NCBI GenBank assembly: GCA_021799435.1
Contig: JAJZAN010000005.1
Coordinates: 1-64,000 of the forward strand
Reading direction: 5' to 3'
Length of the DNA stretch: 64,000 nucleotides
DNA from: Bacillota bacterium
GTDB taxonomy: Bacteria > Bacillota > Sulfobacillia > Sulfobacillales > Sulfobacillaceae
The notes below the pieces were generated by a model. The model saw only the letters and a program-made list of their open reading frames with translations, was not told the DNA's origin and did not search any database. The position numbers and the translations under genes are program-made. The first letter of the stretch is position 1. Each line of letters starts with the position of its first letter. Of this stretch, positions 25,480 to 33,833 are shown piece by piece.

Positions 25480-26898
25480 ATGGATCACGATTGGGATTGG
25501 GAAAGATCTGCGTTGGATTATGAGTGGCTGGTTCCATGGCGCTACGCGCGCGGACACGACCTATGGTACCAAGGCGGTTACAGCAACATGGCCCTGAATC
25601 TCTTGGACCGCCATCTGGAGGCACGCGCGGATGACAGTGCCCTCATCGATCGCCGCTCCTCGAACCCGCTTCGGCTGCGGTATCGGGATTTGTATTGGGA
25701 TAGCGCGCGACTGGCACGATGGTGGGAAAAGCGCGGTCTGGGATTGGGGCAGCGGGTATTGCTCTATGGCAGCCCCGACACGCACCTGATGACCGCCCTG
25801 CTGGCACTAGCCCGTCTTGGAGCCACGGTGGTGAGAAGCCCAGAGACTACGGACGCCCTGTTAATCGACCGCGTCTTGGCAACCGAAACTCATTGGGCAG
25901 TTGTTTCCGTGCACGCGACGCCGCAGGTCCTGCGTCTCCAGCATCGCTTGGGGGCGGAATTTCAGGTGATTTCGGAGGCCGCGGGGGGATGCGCCAGCGT
26001 GACGTCGGCCATGGCCGAGGCGGAGGGGCTCTTGGATGCCATCCCCATCGAGGCGAATCACATTGGCGCGGTCTTATGGGGGGACGACCCCGCCCCCTAT
26101 GCCTACGCCGGCATGGGTGGTCTGGTGGGGTGGCACCAAAGTCTCAAGCGCTTGCTGGACCTCGGGCCCGGAGACCGTGTGGGCATCGTGAGCCGTCACG
26201 GCGGGTTGCTCGACCCAATGTGGCTCACGGCTGCCGTGATGGCTGAGGGATGCCCGGTGGTATGGCTGGGTGACGATGCCAGGGCTGGAGTTCGGGAGCA
26301 TGGACTAACCAAGCTCGTGGCAGGTGGGGGATATCGGTCCCGGCTGGCCGAGCTATCGGCTCGATTGGATCGGATTGTGCTTTTTGGAGAGCAGCGGCAA
26401 CAGGGCGAGATCTGGGCGTCACGTCGCGCTGATGTCGTGTGGGCTCGGGCTGACATGACTATGGGGCTTTACGTGCCGTTGGAAAACACTCAGCCGATTG
26501 ATACCCCGTCCCACGACCGAAGCCGCATGGCTCGTTCCGCGCCCGAGACCGGCACGGGACCAAAACTCGAGCATCGCGAACAGGAAATTCTAGCCCTAGC
26601 CATGGCCTTGGAGGGTGTCGAGGACGCAGTGATCGTCCTTGATGACGCCTCTGAGTGGCACCTCTGGCTCGCCACCGCAAAAACCGCCGACGACATTCTC
26701 AGCCAGATGGCCGAGCACCTTGCTGAATCTCACCACGTCCACACGGTCCGCGCACTTCCCGAGACAATCGAGGGACGGTTGGCCACCTCAGTCCTGCAAG
26801 CGGTGCAGCGCCGGGAACCGCACCTTAGTGTGCTAGGTCTTTCGAAACCGCACCTGGTGGAAGAATTGGTGCGCGCCGCGCACAGTCCTGAACAGTAG
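25480..26898 (+). CDS. Degenerate adenylate-forming (acyl-CoA synthetase-like) protein
   Basis: The 472-residue protein begins like a short acetyl-CoA-synthetase-type enzyme (WYQGGYSNMALNLLDRHLE; LRYRDLYWDSARLARWWEKR; LGLGQRVLLYG). The hallmark Ser/Thr/Gly-rich phosphate loop is absent; the aligned part reads GAVLWGDDPAPYAYAG. The YGxTE and catalytic C-terminal lysine motifs are also missing, though a short C-terminal subdomain (GVEDAVIVLDDASEWHLWLA, ALPETIEGRLATSVL) persists. The length is about 80-150 residues short of active members. The frame is intact, so it is either a very recent non-functional paralogue or an adapted non-catalytic one. GGAAAGGGCGAGG lies upstream of the ATG. Confidence 0.7.
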   Translation: MDHDWDWERSALDYEWLVPWRYARGHDLWYQGGYSNMALNLLDRHLEARADDSALIDRRSSNPLRLRYRDLYWDSARLARWWEKRGLGLGQRVLLYGSPDTHLMTALLALARLGATVVRSPETTDALLIDRVLATETHWAVVSVHATPQVLRLQHRLGAEFQVISEAAGGCASVTSAMAEAEGLLDAIPIEANHIGAVLWGDDPAPYAYAGMGGLVGWHQSLKRLLDLGPGDRVGIVSRHGGLLDPMWLTAAVMAEGCPVVWLGDDARAGVREHGLTKLVAGGGYRSRLAELSARLDRIVLFGEQRQQGEIWASRRADVVWARADMTMGLYVPLENTQPIDTPSHDRSRMARSAPETGTGPKLEHREQEILALAMALEGVEDAVIVLDDASEWHLWLATAKTADDILSQMAEHLAESHHVHTVRALPETIEGRLATSVLQAVQRREPHLSVLGLSKPHLVEELVRAAHSPEQ

Positions 26899-26965
26899 AT
26901 CACAGTTGTGTACCCTGAGTCCTCCTGGTACGGTGGATGGGATAAAAGGCTCAGGGGAGGCATCC

Positions 26966-27391
26966 ATGAAGGATCAAAAGCAAGAGCCGTATGTCTACGA
27001 GAGCGATTATGAACGGCGCTTTTTCGAGTGGGCGGGCTTGTCGGTGGTTGAGGCCGGGAACGGCAGGGCGCGAGTCCAGCTCGACGTTCAGCCTCACCAT
27101 CGCGGCGGCGGCGGAACAGACGCCATCAACGGAGGCATCGGCGCTTACATGTTTGATGGCGTTTTGGGTACGGCGGTGCGGTCCACATGGGACGACGACG
27201 TGGTCGGGCAGGTTACCATGACGCTTAACATTCAATACCTGCGCCCGCTTGTCGCCGGCGAGACGGTGACGGCCTACGGAGAGGTCACCCGTCGTGGACG
27301 CCAATCGGCGTTCGTGCGGGGTGAAATATATGATCGGGAGGGGCAGGTGGCCATGGCCGCGACCGGACTTTTCCACCTGTTCCGCCGATGA
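26966..27391 (+). CDS. PaaI-type hotdog thioesterase
   Basis: The 141-residue protein has the PaaI/4HBT core: an active-site helix NGGIGAYMFDGVLGTAV and the strand QVTMTLNIQYLRPLVAGE. It probably hydrolyses acyl- or phenylacetyl-type CoA thioesters. The ATG at 26966 has GGGGAGG about 5 bases upstream; the longer open frame upstream is not protein-like. It overlaps the next gene by 4 bases. Confidence 0.85.
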   Translation: MKDQKQEPYVYESDYERRFFEWAGLSVVEAGNGRARVQLDVQPHHRGGGGTDAINGGIGAYMFDGVLGTAVRSTWDDDVVGQVTMTLNIQYLRPLVAGETVTAYGEVTRRGRQSAFVRGEIYDREGQVAMAATGLFHLFRR

Positions 27392-28026
27392 TGGTGCGGA
27401 AGTGGGGACCCTGGGCGGTCGTATTTTTGGTCTTATCCGGTATCGCTCTTTCAGGCGCGGCGGTCGGTCTTGATCGGCAGGTGGCAGCGTGGCTTCGGCC
27501 TTGGGGCAGTGCCTGGCCGCAGCTTAACCTTATCTGGGTTTTTGGGGGCATTCCCTTAACTACGGCCGCGGTCCTCTGGGTGTCCTTTCGGCGTGGCTGG
27601 GGCTATCTGTTGCTTTTCGGGGCTGGCATGGTCATCGAGGTGGTGTGCAAGCATTGGATTGGCACTCCCATGCCGACAGCCACGCCCGAGCCATCCTTTT
27701 ACCGTCACCTGGAAAACTGGTTCAACATTAGCCCCTCAACCGCCATGAGCTGGGTCGACTGGGTTCTGGGCCGCTCGGCGCTGGCTTCCTCCACGCACCA
27801 CTTTCTACGCGGCAGCTTTCCCAGTGGCCACACCTTTCGGATTACATTCACCTTGGGAGCGATAACGGGTGCGAAGCGGTGGGCGATTCTCGCCGGCGCC
27901 GGCCTGGTGACCGCGGTGCTGGTGGTCGCGACTGGCGGTCACTGGATTCTGGATGCGGCCGGGGGCTTCGCGCTGGCGTTCACGGGACTGACTTTCCTGC
28001 AGCCTAGGAGTCGCCGCGCGCGATAG
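27388..28026 (+). CDS. PAP2-family membrane phosphatase
   Basis: The 212-residue polytopic protein contains motif 2 SFPSGHTFRI and motif 3 GGHWILDAAGG, with a less typical motif 1 region (KHWIGTPMP). An extra loop of about 45 residues separates motifs 1 and 2. It likely dephosphorylates a lipid phosphate such as undecaprenyl pyrophosphate or phosphatidic acid on the outer face of the membrane. It overlaps the thioesterase by 4 bases (ATGA) and its 3' end overlaps the convergent sulfurtransferase by 23 bases. Confidence 0.85.
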   Translation: MMVRKWGPWAVVFLVLSGIALSGAAVGLDRQVAAWLRPWGSAWPQLNLIWVFGGIPLTTAAVLWVSFRRGWGYLLLFGAGMVIEVVCKHWIGTPMPTATPEPSFYRHLENWFNISPSTAMSWVDWVLGRSALASSTHHFLRGSFPSGHTFRITFTLGAITGAKRWAILAGAGLVTAVLVVATGGHWILDAAGGFALAFTGLTFLQPRSRRAR

Positions 28027-28840
28027 GGGCGTCGGTATGCTGGATCCAGTCACTCCAACTGCCCGGATACAGGAGCGGCTCGCTGCCCAGCAAACGCAGG
28101 GCCAAGACATTCACGCAGGCGGATACGCCCGAGCCACAGTAGACCATGGGGTCCTTCTCCGCCACAGAAGGGAACACCTCGCGAAGCTCGGTGGTAGATC
28201 GATACGTTCCGTCAGCGTTCAGAACCTGGCTGTACGGAACGTTAACAGCCCCCGGGATGTGTCCGCCAACCCGGTCGATTGGCTCTTGGGCACCCGAATA
28301 GCGTTCCCGGGCTCGGGAGTCGATTAGCGGCCACTCGTCTCGCAGAGTGGCTATGGTTTGATAGTCGGCGGTCATGCGGGGATCGGCATGAGACTGGAAT
28401 CGCCCAGCTTTGGGATTGGGTATCGCGGTGCTGACCTGCCCGCCATTGGCAACCCAGGCGCCATAGCCTCCGTCCAGAACGGAGACCTTGTCATGACCGT
28501 AGAACTGCAAAAGCCACCAGCAACGCGCCGCACCGGCGGCATCGTCGTCGTAGCAGACCACATAGCTCTCCGGACCGACACCGAGTCGAGTCATCAGTGC
28601 GGTAAAGGCCTCGGGCCCGGGCAGGGGATGCCTTCCCCCAAAGTCTCCCGGCGGACTTGAGAGGTCTGTGTTTAAATCTACCCGGCGTGCGCCTGGAATG
28701 TGGCCCTCGGCATAGACACGAGCCCCGTACTGGGCATCGGTCAAGCGCCATCGGCAATCCAGAATCACGACTTCGGGGTCATCGACGCGGTCCTGGAGCC
28801 AATTTGCGGATATGAGTGCGGCAACATCACTAAACGGCAC
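28004..28840 (-). CDS. Thiosulfate/3-mercaptopyruvate sulfurtransferase
   Basis: The 278-residue protein has two rhodanese domains. The catalytic loop is CGSGVSAC with Cys235, closer to mercaptopyruvate sulfurtransferase (CGSGVTA) than to thiosulfate sulfurtransferase (CRKGVTA). The N-terminal domain has EGHIPGARRVDLNTDLS, the second has GGHIPGAVNVP. The GTG at 28840 with GGAGGAGG 6 bases upstream is the start. It transfers sulfane sulfur to cyanide or a thiol. Confidence 0.92.
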   Translation of the reverse strand: MPFSDVAALISANWLQDRVDDPEVVILDCRWRLTDAQYGARVYAEGHIPGARRVDLNTDLSSPPGDFGGRHPLPGPEAFTALMTRLGVGPESYVVCYDDDAAGAARCWWLLQFYGHDKVSVLDGGYGAWVANGGQVSTAIPNPKAGRFQSHADPRMTADYQTIATLRDEWPLIDSRARERYSGAQEPIDRVGGHIPGAVNVPYSQVLNADGTYRSTTELREVFPSVAEKDPMVYCGSGVSACVNVLALRLLGSEPLLYPGSWSDWIQHTDAPIARGDS

Positions 28841-29021
28841 AGGGAATCCTCCTCCTTCATCCTCTCCGTTCAGTGTATCCGGGGTATGGGTAGGCCGCAA
28901 GAGCGCCTGCGCGTCCTTATTGGATTGCTGCCTCAGAGTGTGATCCGGTCTTGGATTGTTGCTCGGTTGAGCCGAAGAGGACGGGGGTGGTCCCTTAAGA
29001 ATTGGCCCGGAGTCGCGGCGC

Positions 29022-29540
29022 TTAAGAGCCGTCCGCAGGTGGCTCCTGGGTCTGCTCCTGGCGCGAGTGGTGGCTCTGGCTCGATGAGGAGGAGGACTCG
29101 ATGATGCCCAACTTACCATCTATCTCCAACTGGGCCATCTTCACGTCCCGGTAGCGGTTGACCTTAAGCTCCCGGAGCCGCATGTCCAAGTCCTCCCGGG
29201 CCATGCCCGCCTTACCGAGCTCACGGGTGAGTACGTGACCATCCTTGACAATGACCCGGGGATGTCCAAGAAGCCACGGACGCGCACTCGGCATCCGCAC
29301 GGAGAACTGCCCCACAATCCAAGACAGCACCGCAAAGGATGCGACCACCAGAACGCCGGCGTCCAACGGAACGCTCCGGGTGAGCGATACCGATCCTGCC
29401 ACGGTGCCATAGGTTATGGCGGCGACTTTGTCCAGGGGCGTGAGTTCGGCCATGGTGCGCTTACCCAGCAGGCGAAAGGCCAGCAACACTGACAGAAACA
29501 TGACAAATGACCGATAGAACATGGGCAACGCTAAATGCAT
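29022..29540 (-). CDS. DUF421 (YetF-like) membrane protein
   Basis: The 172-residue protein has three N-terminal transmembrane helices (YRSFVMFLSVLLAFRLLGKR first), then the conserved YetF C-terminal domain (RPWLLGHPRVIVKDGHV, then LRELKVNRYRDVKMAQLE). A Ser/Gln-rich low-complexity tail follows, containing six consecutive Ser. AGGAGGG lies 6 bases before the ATG at 29540. Family function is unclear; in Bacillus some members are in spores or the membrane. The 29541-29701 stretch to the crotonase gene is the divergent control region. Confidence 0.85.
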   Translation of the reverse strand: MHLALPMFYRSFVMFLSVLLAFRLLGKRTMAELTPLDKVAAITYGTVAGSVSLTRSVPLDAGVLVVASFAVLSWIVGQFSVRMPSARPWLLGHPRVIVKDGHVLTRELGKAGMAREDLDMRLRELKVNRYRDVKMAQLEIDGKLGIIESSSSSSQSHHSRQEQTQEPPADGS

Positions 29541-29579
29541 TCCCGTCCCTCCTGATATGATAGCGTTTGGCAGTTCCTG

Positions 29580-29594
29580 GTTGGTTTTCCCAAC
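29580..29594. promoter_or_regulatory. Short palindrome ahead of the catabolic cluster
   Basis: GTTGG, a 5-base spacer and CCAAC make a perfect 5-bp inverted repeat about 107 bases before the crotonase start, between divergent genes. It is a candidate operator; no regulator gene lies in the cluster to test it against. Confidence 0.3.
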
Positions 29595-29701
29595 TGAGGG
29601 AGGAATTATCCGGGTTCTGGCGAATAGCGAGGTGATGAGGATCGACCAGGGTCGATGCCTCGCGCCCCCAGGGCGACATGGGGTTGGAGGAGGAAGATTT
29701 G

Positions 29702-30496
29702 GTGACATTCCAAGACATTGTGGCAGAGTCCCAAGGGGCTCTGCTGACTATTTCGTTGAATCGACCCGAGGCCTTGAACGCCTTGACCGCCAGGTTGCGT
29801 CAAGAGCTCTTGCAGGCACTTCGGGGTGCGGATCGCAACCCCGAGCTGCGGGTCGTCGTGATCCGTGGCCATGGCCGTGCATTTTCCGTCGGACAAGACC
29901 TAAAAGAGATGACGGAGTATTACGAAGCGCATGGCCCCCGACTCGGCAAGCTGGTGCAAGACGAGTACATACCCATTGTGCAAGCCTTGCGGAACCTGTC
30001 CAAACCGACGGTCGCAGTATTGGAAGGCGCGGCCGTGGGCGGCGGCATGGCATTAGCCCTCGCTGCCGATTTCCGGGTTATTTCTACACGCGCGCAGATG
30101 GTGCCCGGATTCGTGAATGTGGGATTGGCTCCTGACACCGGCACGGCGTTCTTGTTAGGGCGCTCCATTGGCTATGCGCGGGCCTTATCGGTGTGTTTGA
30201 CGGGGCAACCCATCAAGGCCGCCCAGTTGGTGGAGTGGGGCTTGGCGGCTTCCGCTCACGACAGCGCCGAGTCCTTGAATGAGGAACTGGCGCAGTTGAC
30301 CGACAAGCTTTCGCACGGTCCCACCAAGGCGTACGCCGTCATTCGCCGGCTGTTCGATCAATCGGCTCACCTGCCGCTCGAGGCTGTGCTCGGCTTGGAG
30401 CGGGACGCTCAAGAGGAGCTCGCCCAAACCCAGGATCACCAGTCCTCGATTGCAGCCTTTCTGGCTAAACAAACCCCCGAGTTTCACGGTCAATAG
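29702..30496 (+). CDS. Enoyl-CoA hydratase/isomerase (crotonase) family protein
   Basis: The 264-residue crotonase has the N-terminal NRPEALNALT, the CoA-site RAFSVGQDLKEM (oxyanion hole), and the second half ALRNLSKPTVAVLEGAAVGG (the conserved Gly of the second oxyanion hole). The catalytic region near 140 is GFVNVGLAPDTGTAFLLGR, where the E of classical hydratases (EVxxG) is not obvious and an Asp appears. GTG 29702 with GGAGGAGG 8 bases upstream is taken as start; 29678 is possible. It is the first gene of the long plus-strand cluster and lies beside an IpdA/IpdB-like pair, as echA20 does in the actinobacterial HIP locus. Hydration, isomerisation and ring hydrolysis are all open. Confidence 0.85.
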   Translation: MTFQDIVAESQGALLTISLNRPEALNALTARLRQELLQALRGADRNPELRVVVIRGHGRAFSVGQDLKEMTEYYEAHGPRLGKLVQDEYIPIVQALRNLSKPTVAVLEGAAVGGGMALALAADFRVISTRAQMVPGFVNVGLAPDTGTAFLLGRSIGYARALSVCLTGQPIKAAQLVEWGLAASAHDSAESLNEELAQLTDKLSHGPTKAYAVIRRLFDQSAHLPLEAVLGLERDAQEELAQTQDHQSSIAAFLAKQTPEFHGQ

Positions 30497-30525
30497 CGAC
30501 CAACGCTCAAAAGGAGGAACAGAGA

Positions 30526-31317
30526 ATGTCCAAAACCATGCTGCCAGAGGGGACGTTGGCTGGGCAGACTGCCGTTATTACAGGTGGAGGGAGTGGAATC
30601 GGGTTCGGTATTGCCCGCGAGTTGGGGCGCCTTGGCGCCACCGTTGTGTTGGCGGGCCGCAAGGCTGATAAGTTGGAAGCGGCTGCAGCCGAACTCGGCC
30701 GCGACGACATGACGGCTCTGGCTCTCCCCACTGATATCCGAGACCCCGGTCAGGTGGAGAACCTCATGGAGCAGACCGTCGAACGAACCGGCAGGTTGGA
30801 CATGCTGGTGAACTCGGCGGCTGGCAACTTTATCGTTGACAGCGACAAATTGTCCGTCAATGGCTGGAACGCAGTGGTGAATACCGTGCTGCACGGAACT
30901 TTTTATTGTACCCGAGCCGCTGGGCTCAAGATGATGGACTTGGGACACGGGGGCCGCATCCTGTCGATTGTGGCCAGCTACGCCTGGACGGGCGGACCCC
31001 GGACGGTCCACTCGGTCGCAGCCAAGGCCGGCGTTGTGGCCATGACCCGGACACTGGCAGTGGAGTGGGCGCAGCACGGAATTCGAGTCAACGCCATTTG
31101 CCCCGGTCCGACCGACACCGAGGGTGCGCGGCCGCTTTGGGCAGATCCGGCAGAAGAAGCCCGGCTCACGCAAAAAATCCCGGTCGGGCGGTTTGGCAGT
31201 GTCGAGGAAATGGGCCAGGCGGCCAGCTACCTGCTCTCGCCCTACGCGGATTTTGTTAATGGGGAAGTGTTTGTCATTGATGGTGGCGAATGGTTGGGCA
31301 AGGGTTTGACGTCTTAG
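30526..31317 (+). CDS. 2,4-dienoyl-CoA reductase-type SDR
   Basis: The 263-residue SDR has TGGGSGIGFGIARE and the NSAAGNF motif. The active site has no YxxxK. Instead it has SYAWTG and, 15 residues after that Tyr, the Lys of SVAAK. This Tyr(-15)-Lys plus SxxxK pattern matches mammalian DECR1 (Tyr199, Ser210, Lys214), so it most likely reduces dienoyl- or enoyl-CoA with NADPH. GGAGG lies about 10 bases upstream. A close paralogue is at 35271. It would supply the reductive step for unsaturated or ring-derived acyl-CoA. Confidence 0.8.
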   Translation: MSKTMLPEGTLAGQTAVITGGGSGIGFGIARELGRLGATVVLAGRKADKLEAAAAELGRDDMTALALPTDIRDPGQVENLMEQTVERTGRLDMLVNSAAGNFIVDSDKLSVNGWNAVVNTVLHGTFYCTRAAGLKMMDLGHGGRILSIVASYAWTGGPRTVHSVAAKAGVVAMTRTLAVEWAQHGIRVNAICPGPTDTEGARPLWADPAEEARLTQKIPVGRFGSVEEMGQAASYLLSPYADFVNGEVFVIDGGEWLGKGLTS

Positions 31318-31336
31318 GAAGAGGGGAGAGCTGTCT

Positions 31337-32200
31337 ATGGACAAGCGGATGAGTATAGACGAGGTGGTGGACCGCATTCCCAGCGGGGGCTTAATCGCCA
31401 TTGGCGGGTCCTCGATCTCACGGAAGCCCATGGCCTTGGTACGGGCCTTGGCCCGCAGCGATAAGCGCGACTTGCGGATTATCGTGGATGTGGGCGGGCC
31501 GGACGTAGACCTGTTGTTGGGCACAGGACGCGTGGGCGAGGTCATCTATGCCTTTGTGGGTTTCGAGGTGTTGGGCCTGGCCCCGCATTTCCGTCGTGCC
31601 CGGCAGAGTCAGACCGTCCGGTTCCAAGAATGGACGGAGTACACTGTCATGGCGGGGCTGGACGCGGCTATCAAACGAGTACCGTTCATGCCCACCCATG
31701 CCACTCTGGGCACGGACGTACTCCGGGTCAATCCCTCATTCAAGGAAATCCGTGATCCGTTTACGGAGCAGCCGATCGTGGCGGTTCCAGCGTTGAAGCC
31801 GGATGTAGCCCTGATTCATGTGAATTACGCGGACATCCAAGGCAACGGAGTGATCTTAGGTGATGGCCACGTGGACGTACTCTGCGCCAAAGCGGCCAAG
31901 GATACCTACATGTCGTGTGAGCGCCTCTTATCTTCTGAAGAGTTGCAGCGCTTCGGACGAGACGTACAGATCCTGCGGGTGTACTCCCGCGGAGTCGTCG
32001 AAGCCCCTTGGGGGGCGCACCCGACAGGCTGTGCACCAGACTATCGGACAGACGTGCGGCACCTGCAGGACTATCTCCGGGCCTCTGCCTCGGAGGAAGG
32101 CTGGCATCAGTACGAAAGCGAGTTTGTCACGGTGGACCACCGGCAGTACTTGGAAAACCATGGTGGCGCGGAAGAACTGGTGTCGCGCCTGAAGGTCTAG
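31337..32200 (+). CDS. CoA-transferase family alpha subunit, IpdA-like
   Basis: The 287-residue family I CoA-transferase-like alpha subunit shows a glycine-rich N-terminus (PSGGLIAIGG) and the region FQEWTEYTVMAGLDAA, in which Glu101 may correspond to the catalytic Glu of IpdA. It continues with PTHATLGTDVLRVNPSFKEI, characteristic of the IpdA subfamily rather than of acetate or succinyl-CoA transferases. IpdA with IpdB hydrolytically opens a ring of the steroid-derived COCHEA-CoA in actinobacteria. Here the role might be ring opening or CoA transfer. The tandem IpdB-like gene follows after 23 bases. Confidence 0.7.
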   Translation: MDKRMSIDEVVDRIPSGGLIAIGGSSISRKPMALVRALARSDKRDLRIIVDVGGPDVDLLLGTGRVGEVIYAFVGFEVLGLAPHFRRARQSQTVRFQEWTEYTVMAGLDAAIKRVPFMPTHATLGTDVLRVNPSFKEIRDPFTEQPIVAVPALKPDVALIHVNYADIQGNGVILGDGHVDVLCAKAAKDTYMSCERLLSSEELQRFGRDVQILRVYSRGVVEAPWGAHPTGCAPDYRTDVRHLQDYLRASASEEGWHQYESEFVTVDHRQYLENHGGAEELVSRLKV

Positions 32201-32223
32201 CGGAGCCATAAGGAGGGATACCC

Positions 32224-33087
32224 ATGCCGATTGACCCACAATTGAATGTCGATGAAGTCATCATCACGACTATGGCGCGGCAGTTGTCGGGAGAGATGCT
32301 GGTGAGCTCGGTCACCGCATTTGGTTCTCTGGCGGCGCACTTGGCCAAGCGGCGCTATGCGCCGGACCTGGCGGTCCTGTCTACACCGGAATCGGGAATG
32401 GACGTCACCCCGATGCCGACTTTGACTCTAGGGCAATTTCTGACGGATGTACAACAGGGAATCCCATTGACGATGGAAGACATCTTTGATGCCATCTTTA
32501 CAGACCATTTCCGTATCTGGATTAATCCGTCGCAGATTGATCAGTACGGCAACACCAACATTACCTGCATTGGGGATTGGTACCGCCCCAAAGTGGCCCT
32601 GGTCGGTGCGCGAGGCATACCCGAGGATACCTCCCACCTCTCGGAGACCTTCTACTACATTCTGAACCACTCCCCGCGGGCCGTCGTAGCCCGAGTGGAC
32701 TTCAAGAGCGGGGCCGGGAACGGGGAGAGCCGCCATGGTTTAGACTCCCACGGGGCCCCAAGTGTTTTGGTAACGGACCTGGGCGTGTTCGACTTTACGG
32801 GTCCCGACGGCACCATGGCGGTCCGGAGCCTGCACCCGGGGGTAACGGTGGAGGAAGTGCAACAGCGCACCGGGTTTCCTGTTTATGTGCCGGGCGGTGA
32901 GATTCCCTTAACGGAACTGCCGAGCCCCGAGGATGTGCGTATTATCCGTGACGCCGACCCGCTCGAGGTGCGGAAGTTGGAACTCATGTCCGGTCCCGAG
33001 GCAGCCGAGAAGTTTGTGGCTATCTACGAGCGCGAGCGGCAAGCGCTCCATGCCACCTATCCGCGTGTGGGGAAGTTTGGCCGATGA
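32224..33087 (+). CDS. CoA-transferase family beta subunit, IpdB-like
   Basis: The 287-residue partner carries ADYxxMA-like TTMARQLSGE and then TPESGM (Glu56), which sits where class I CoA-transferases have SENG. If that alignment is right the pair could still be a transferase rather than a ring hydrolase. RIWINPSQIDQYGNTN, GARGIPEDTSHLSETF and VTDLGVFDF are conserved in this branch. AAGGAGGG lies 5-6 bases before the ATG. It overlaps the next gene by 4 bases. The pair forms the most diagnostic part of the cluster. Confidence 0.7.
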   Translation: MPIDPQLNVDEVIITTMARQLSGEMLVSSVTAFGSLAAHLAKRRYAPDLAVLSTPESGMDVTPMPTLTLGQFLTDVQQGIPLTMEDIFDAIFTDHFRIWINPSQIDQYGNTNITCIGDWYRPKVALVGARGIPEDTSHLSETFYYILNHSPRAVVARVDFKSGAGNGESRHGLDSHGAPSVLVTDLGVFDFTGPDGTMAVRSLHPGVTVEEVQQRTGFPVYVPGGEIPLTELPSPEDVRIIRDADPLEVRKLELMSGPEAAEKFVAIYERERQALHATYPRVGKFGR

Positions 33088-33833
33088 GCGTGGCCGGAAA
33101 GACCGTTCTGATTACGGGTGGCGCGCGCGGCATCGGACAGGCCGTCGCAGAAGGAGCGCTGCAGGAGGGTGCCCGGGTGGCCATCTGGTCGCTGAATCCA
33201 GCGAGTGTGGAGCAGGCACGCGGCGCCATGCCGACTTTGGCTTGGGCAGACGCTGTCGATGTCGGGGACCGCGCGGCGGTGTCTCAGGGGTTCCGGCGTG
33301 TGGAAGAGCACGTAGGACCGGTGGACGTACTTGTTAACAACGCCGGCTACACGTTGACCTCCCGGTTTATGGAGGAAGACGAGTCCTATTGGCGTCGGGT
33401 GGTCGATACCAACTTCTGGGGTGTGATCTACACGATCCGGGAGGCCCTGACCAGCATGCTGGAAAGACAGACCGGCAGCATCGTGAATGTGGTGTCCGAC
33501 GCGGGGCGAGTCGGGATGGGCGGCGAATCGGTGTACGCTGGAGCCAAGGGAGGTGTCGTGGCGTTTTCTAAGTCCATCGCCCAAGAAACTGCCAAGGCCG
33601 GCGTCCGGGTTAACTGCGTGGCCCCAGGTCCGACCCGCACGCGGATTCTGGAAAGCAACACGGAGGATGGGGACGCGGAAAAGCTCATCGACAAGATGAT
33701 CAGACGAATCCCCTTGCGCCGCATTGCGGAGCCCAGCGAGGTGGCGGCGGCCGTGCTGTTTCTGGCAGGATCGGGTGCGTCGCATATCACCGGCCAAGTC
33801 TTGTCCGTGTCCGGTGGGCTGACTATGGTATGA
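33084..33833 (+). CDS. SDR resembling 2-hydroxycyclohexanecarboxyl-CoA dehydrogenase (BadH)
   Basis: The 249-residue classical SDR has TGGARGIGQAVAEG, NNAGYTL, the active site VYAGAKGGVVAFSK (YxxxK) and VVSDAGRVGMGG. VSDAGRVG, GGVVAFSKS, EKLIDKMIRRIPL and the tail ITGQVLSVSGGLTM closely match the BadH-type dehydrogenases from memory. BadH oxidises a cyclic 2-hydroxy-CoA. That suggests a cyclic alcohol CoA ester as substrate, but the SDR family is broad, so this is a working hint. It overlaps the CoA-transferase gene and the Nudix gene by 4 bases each. Confidence 0.7.
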   Translation: MSVAGKTVLITGGARGIGQAVAEGALQEGARVAIWSLNPASVEQARGAMPTLAWADAVDVGDRAAVSQGFRRVEEHVGPVDVLVNNAGYTLTSRFMEEDESYWRRVVDTNFWGVIYTIREALTSMLERQTGSIVNVVSDAGRVGMGGESVYAGAKGGVVAFSKSIAQETAKAGVRVNCVAPGPTRTRILESNTEDGDAEKLIDKMIRRIPLRRIAEPSEVAAAVLFLAGSGASHITGQVLSVSGGLTMV

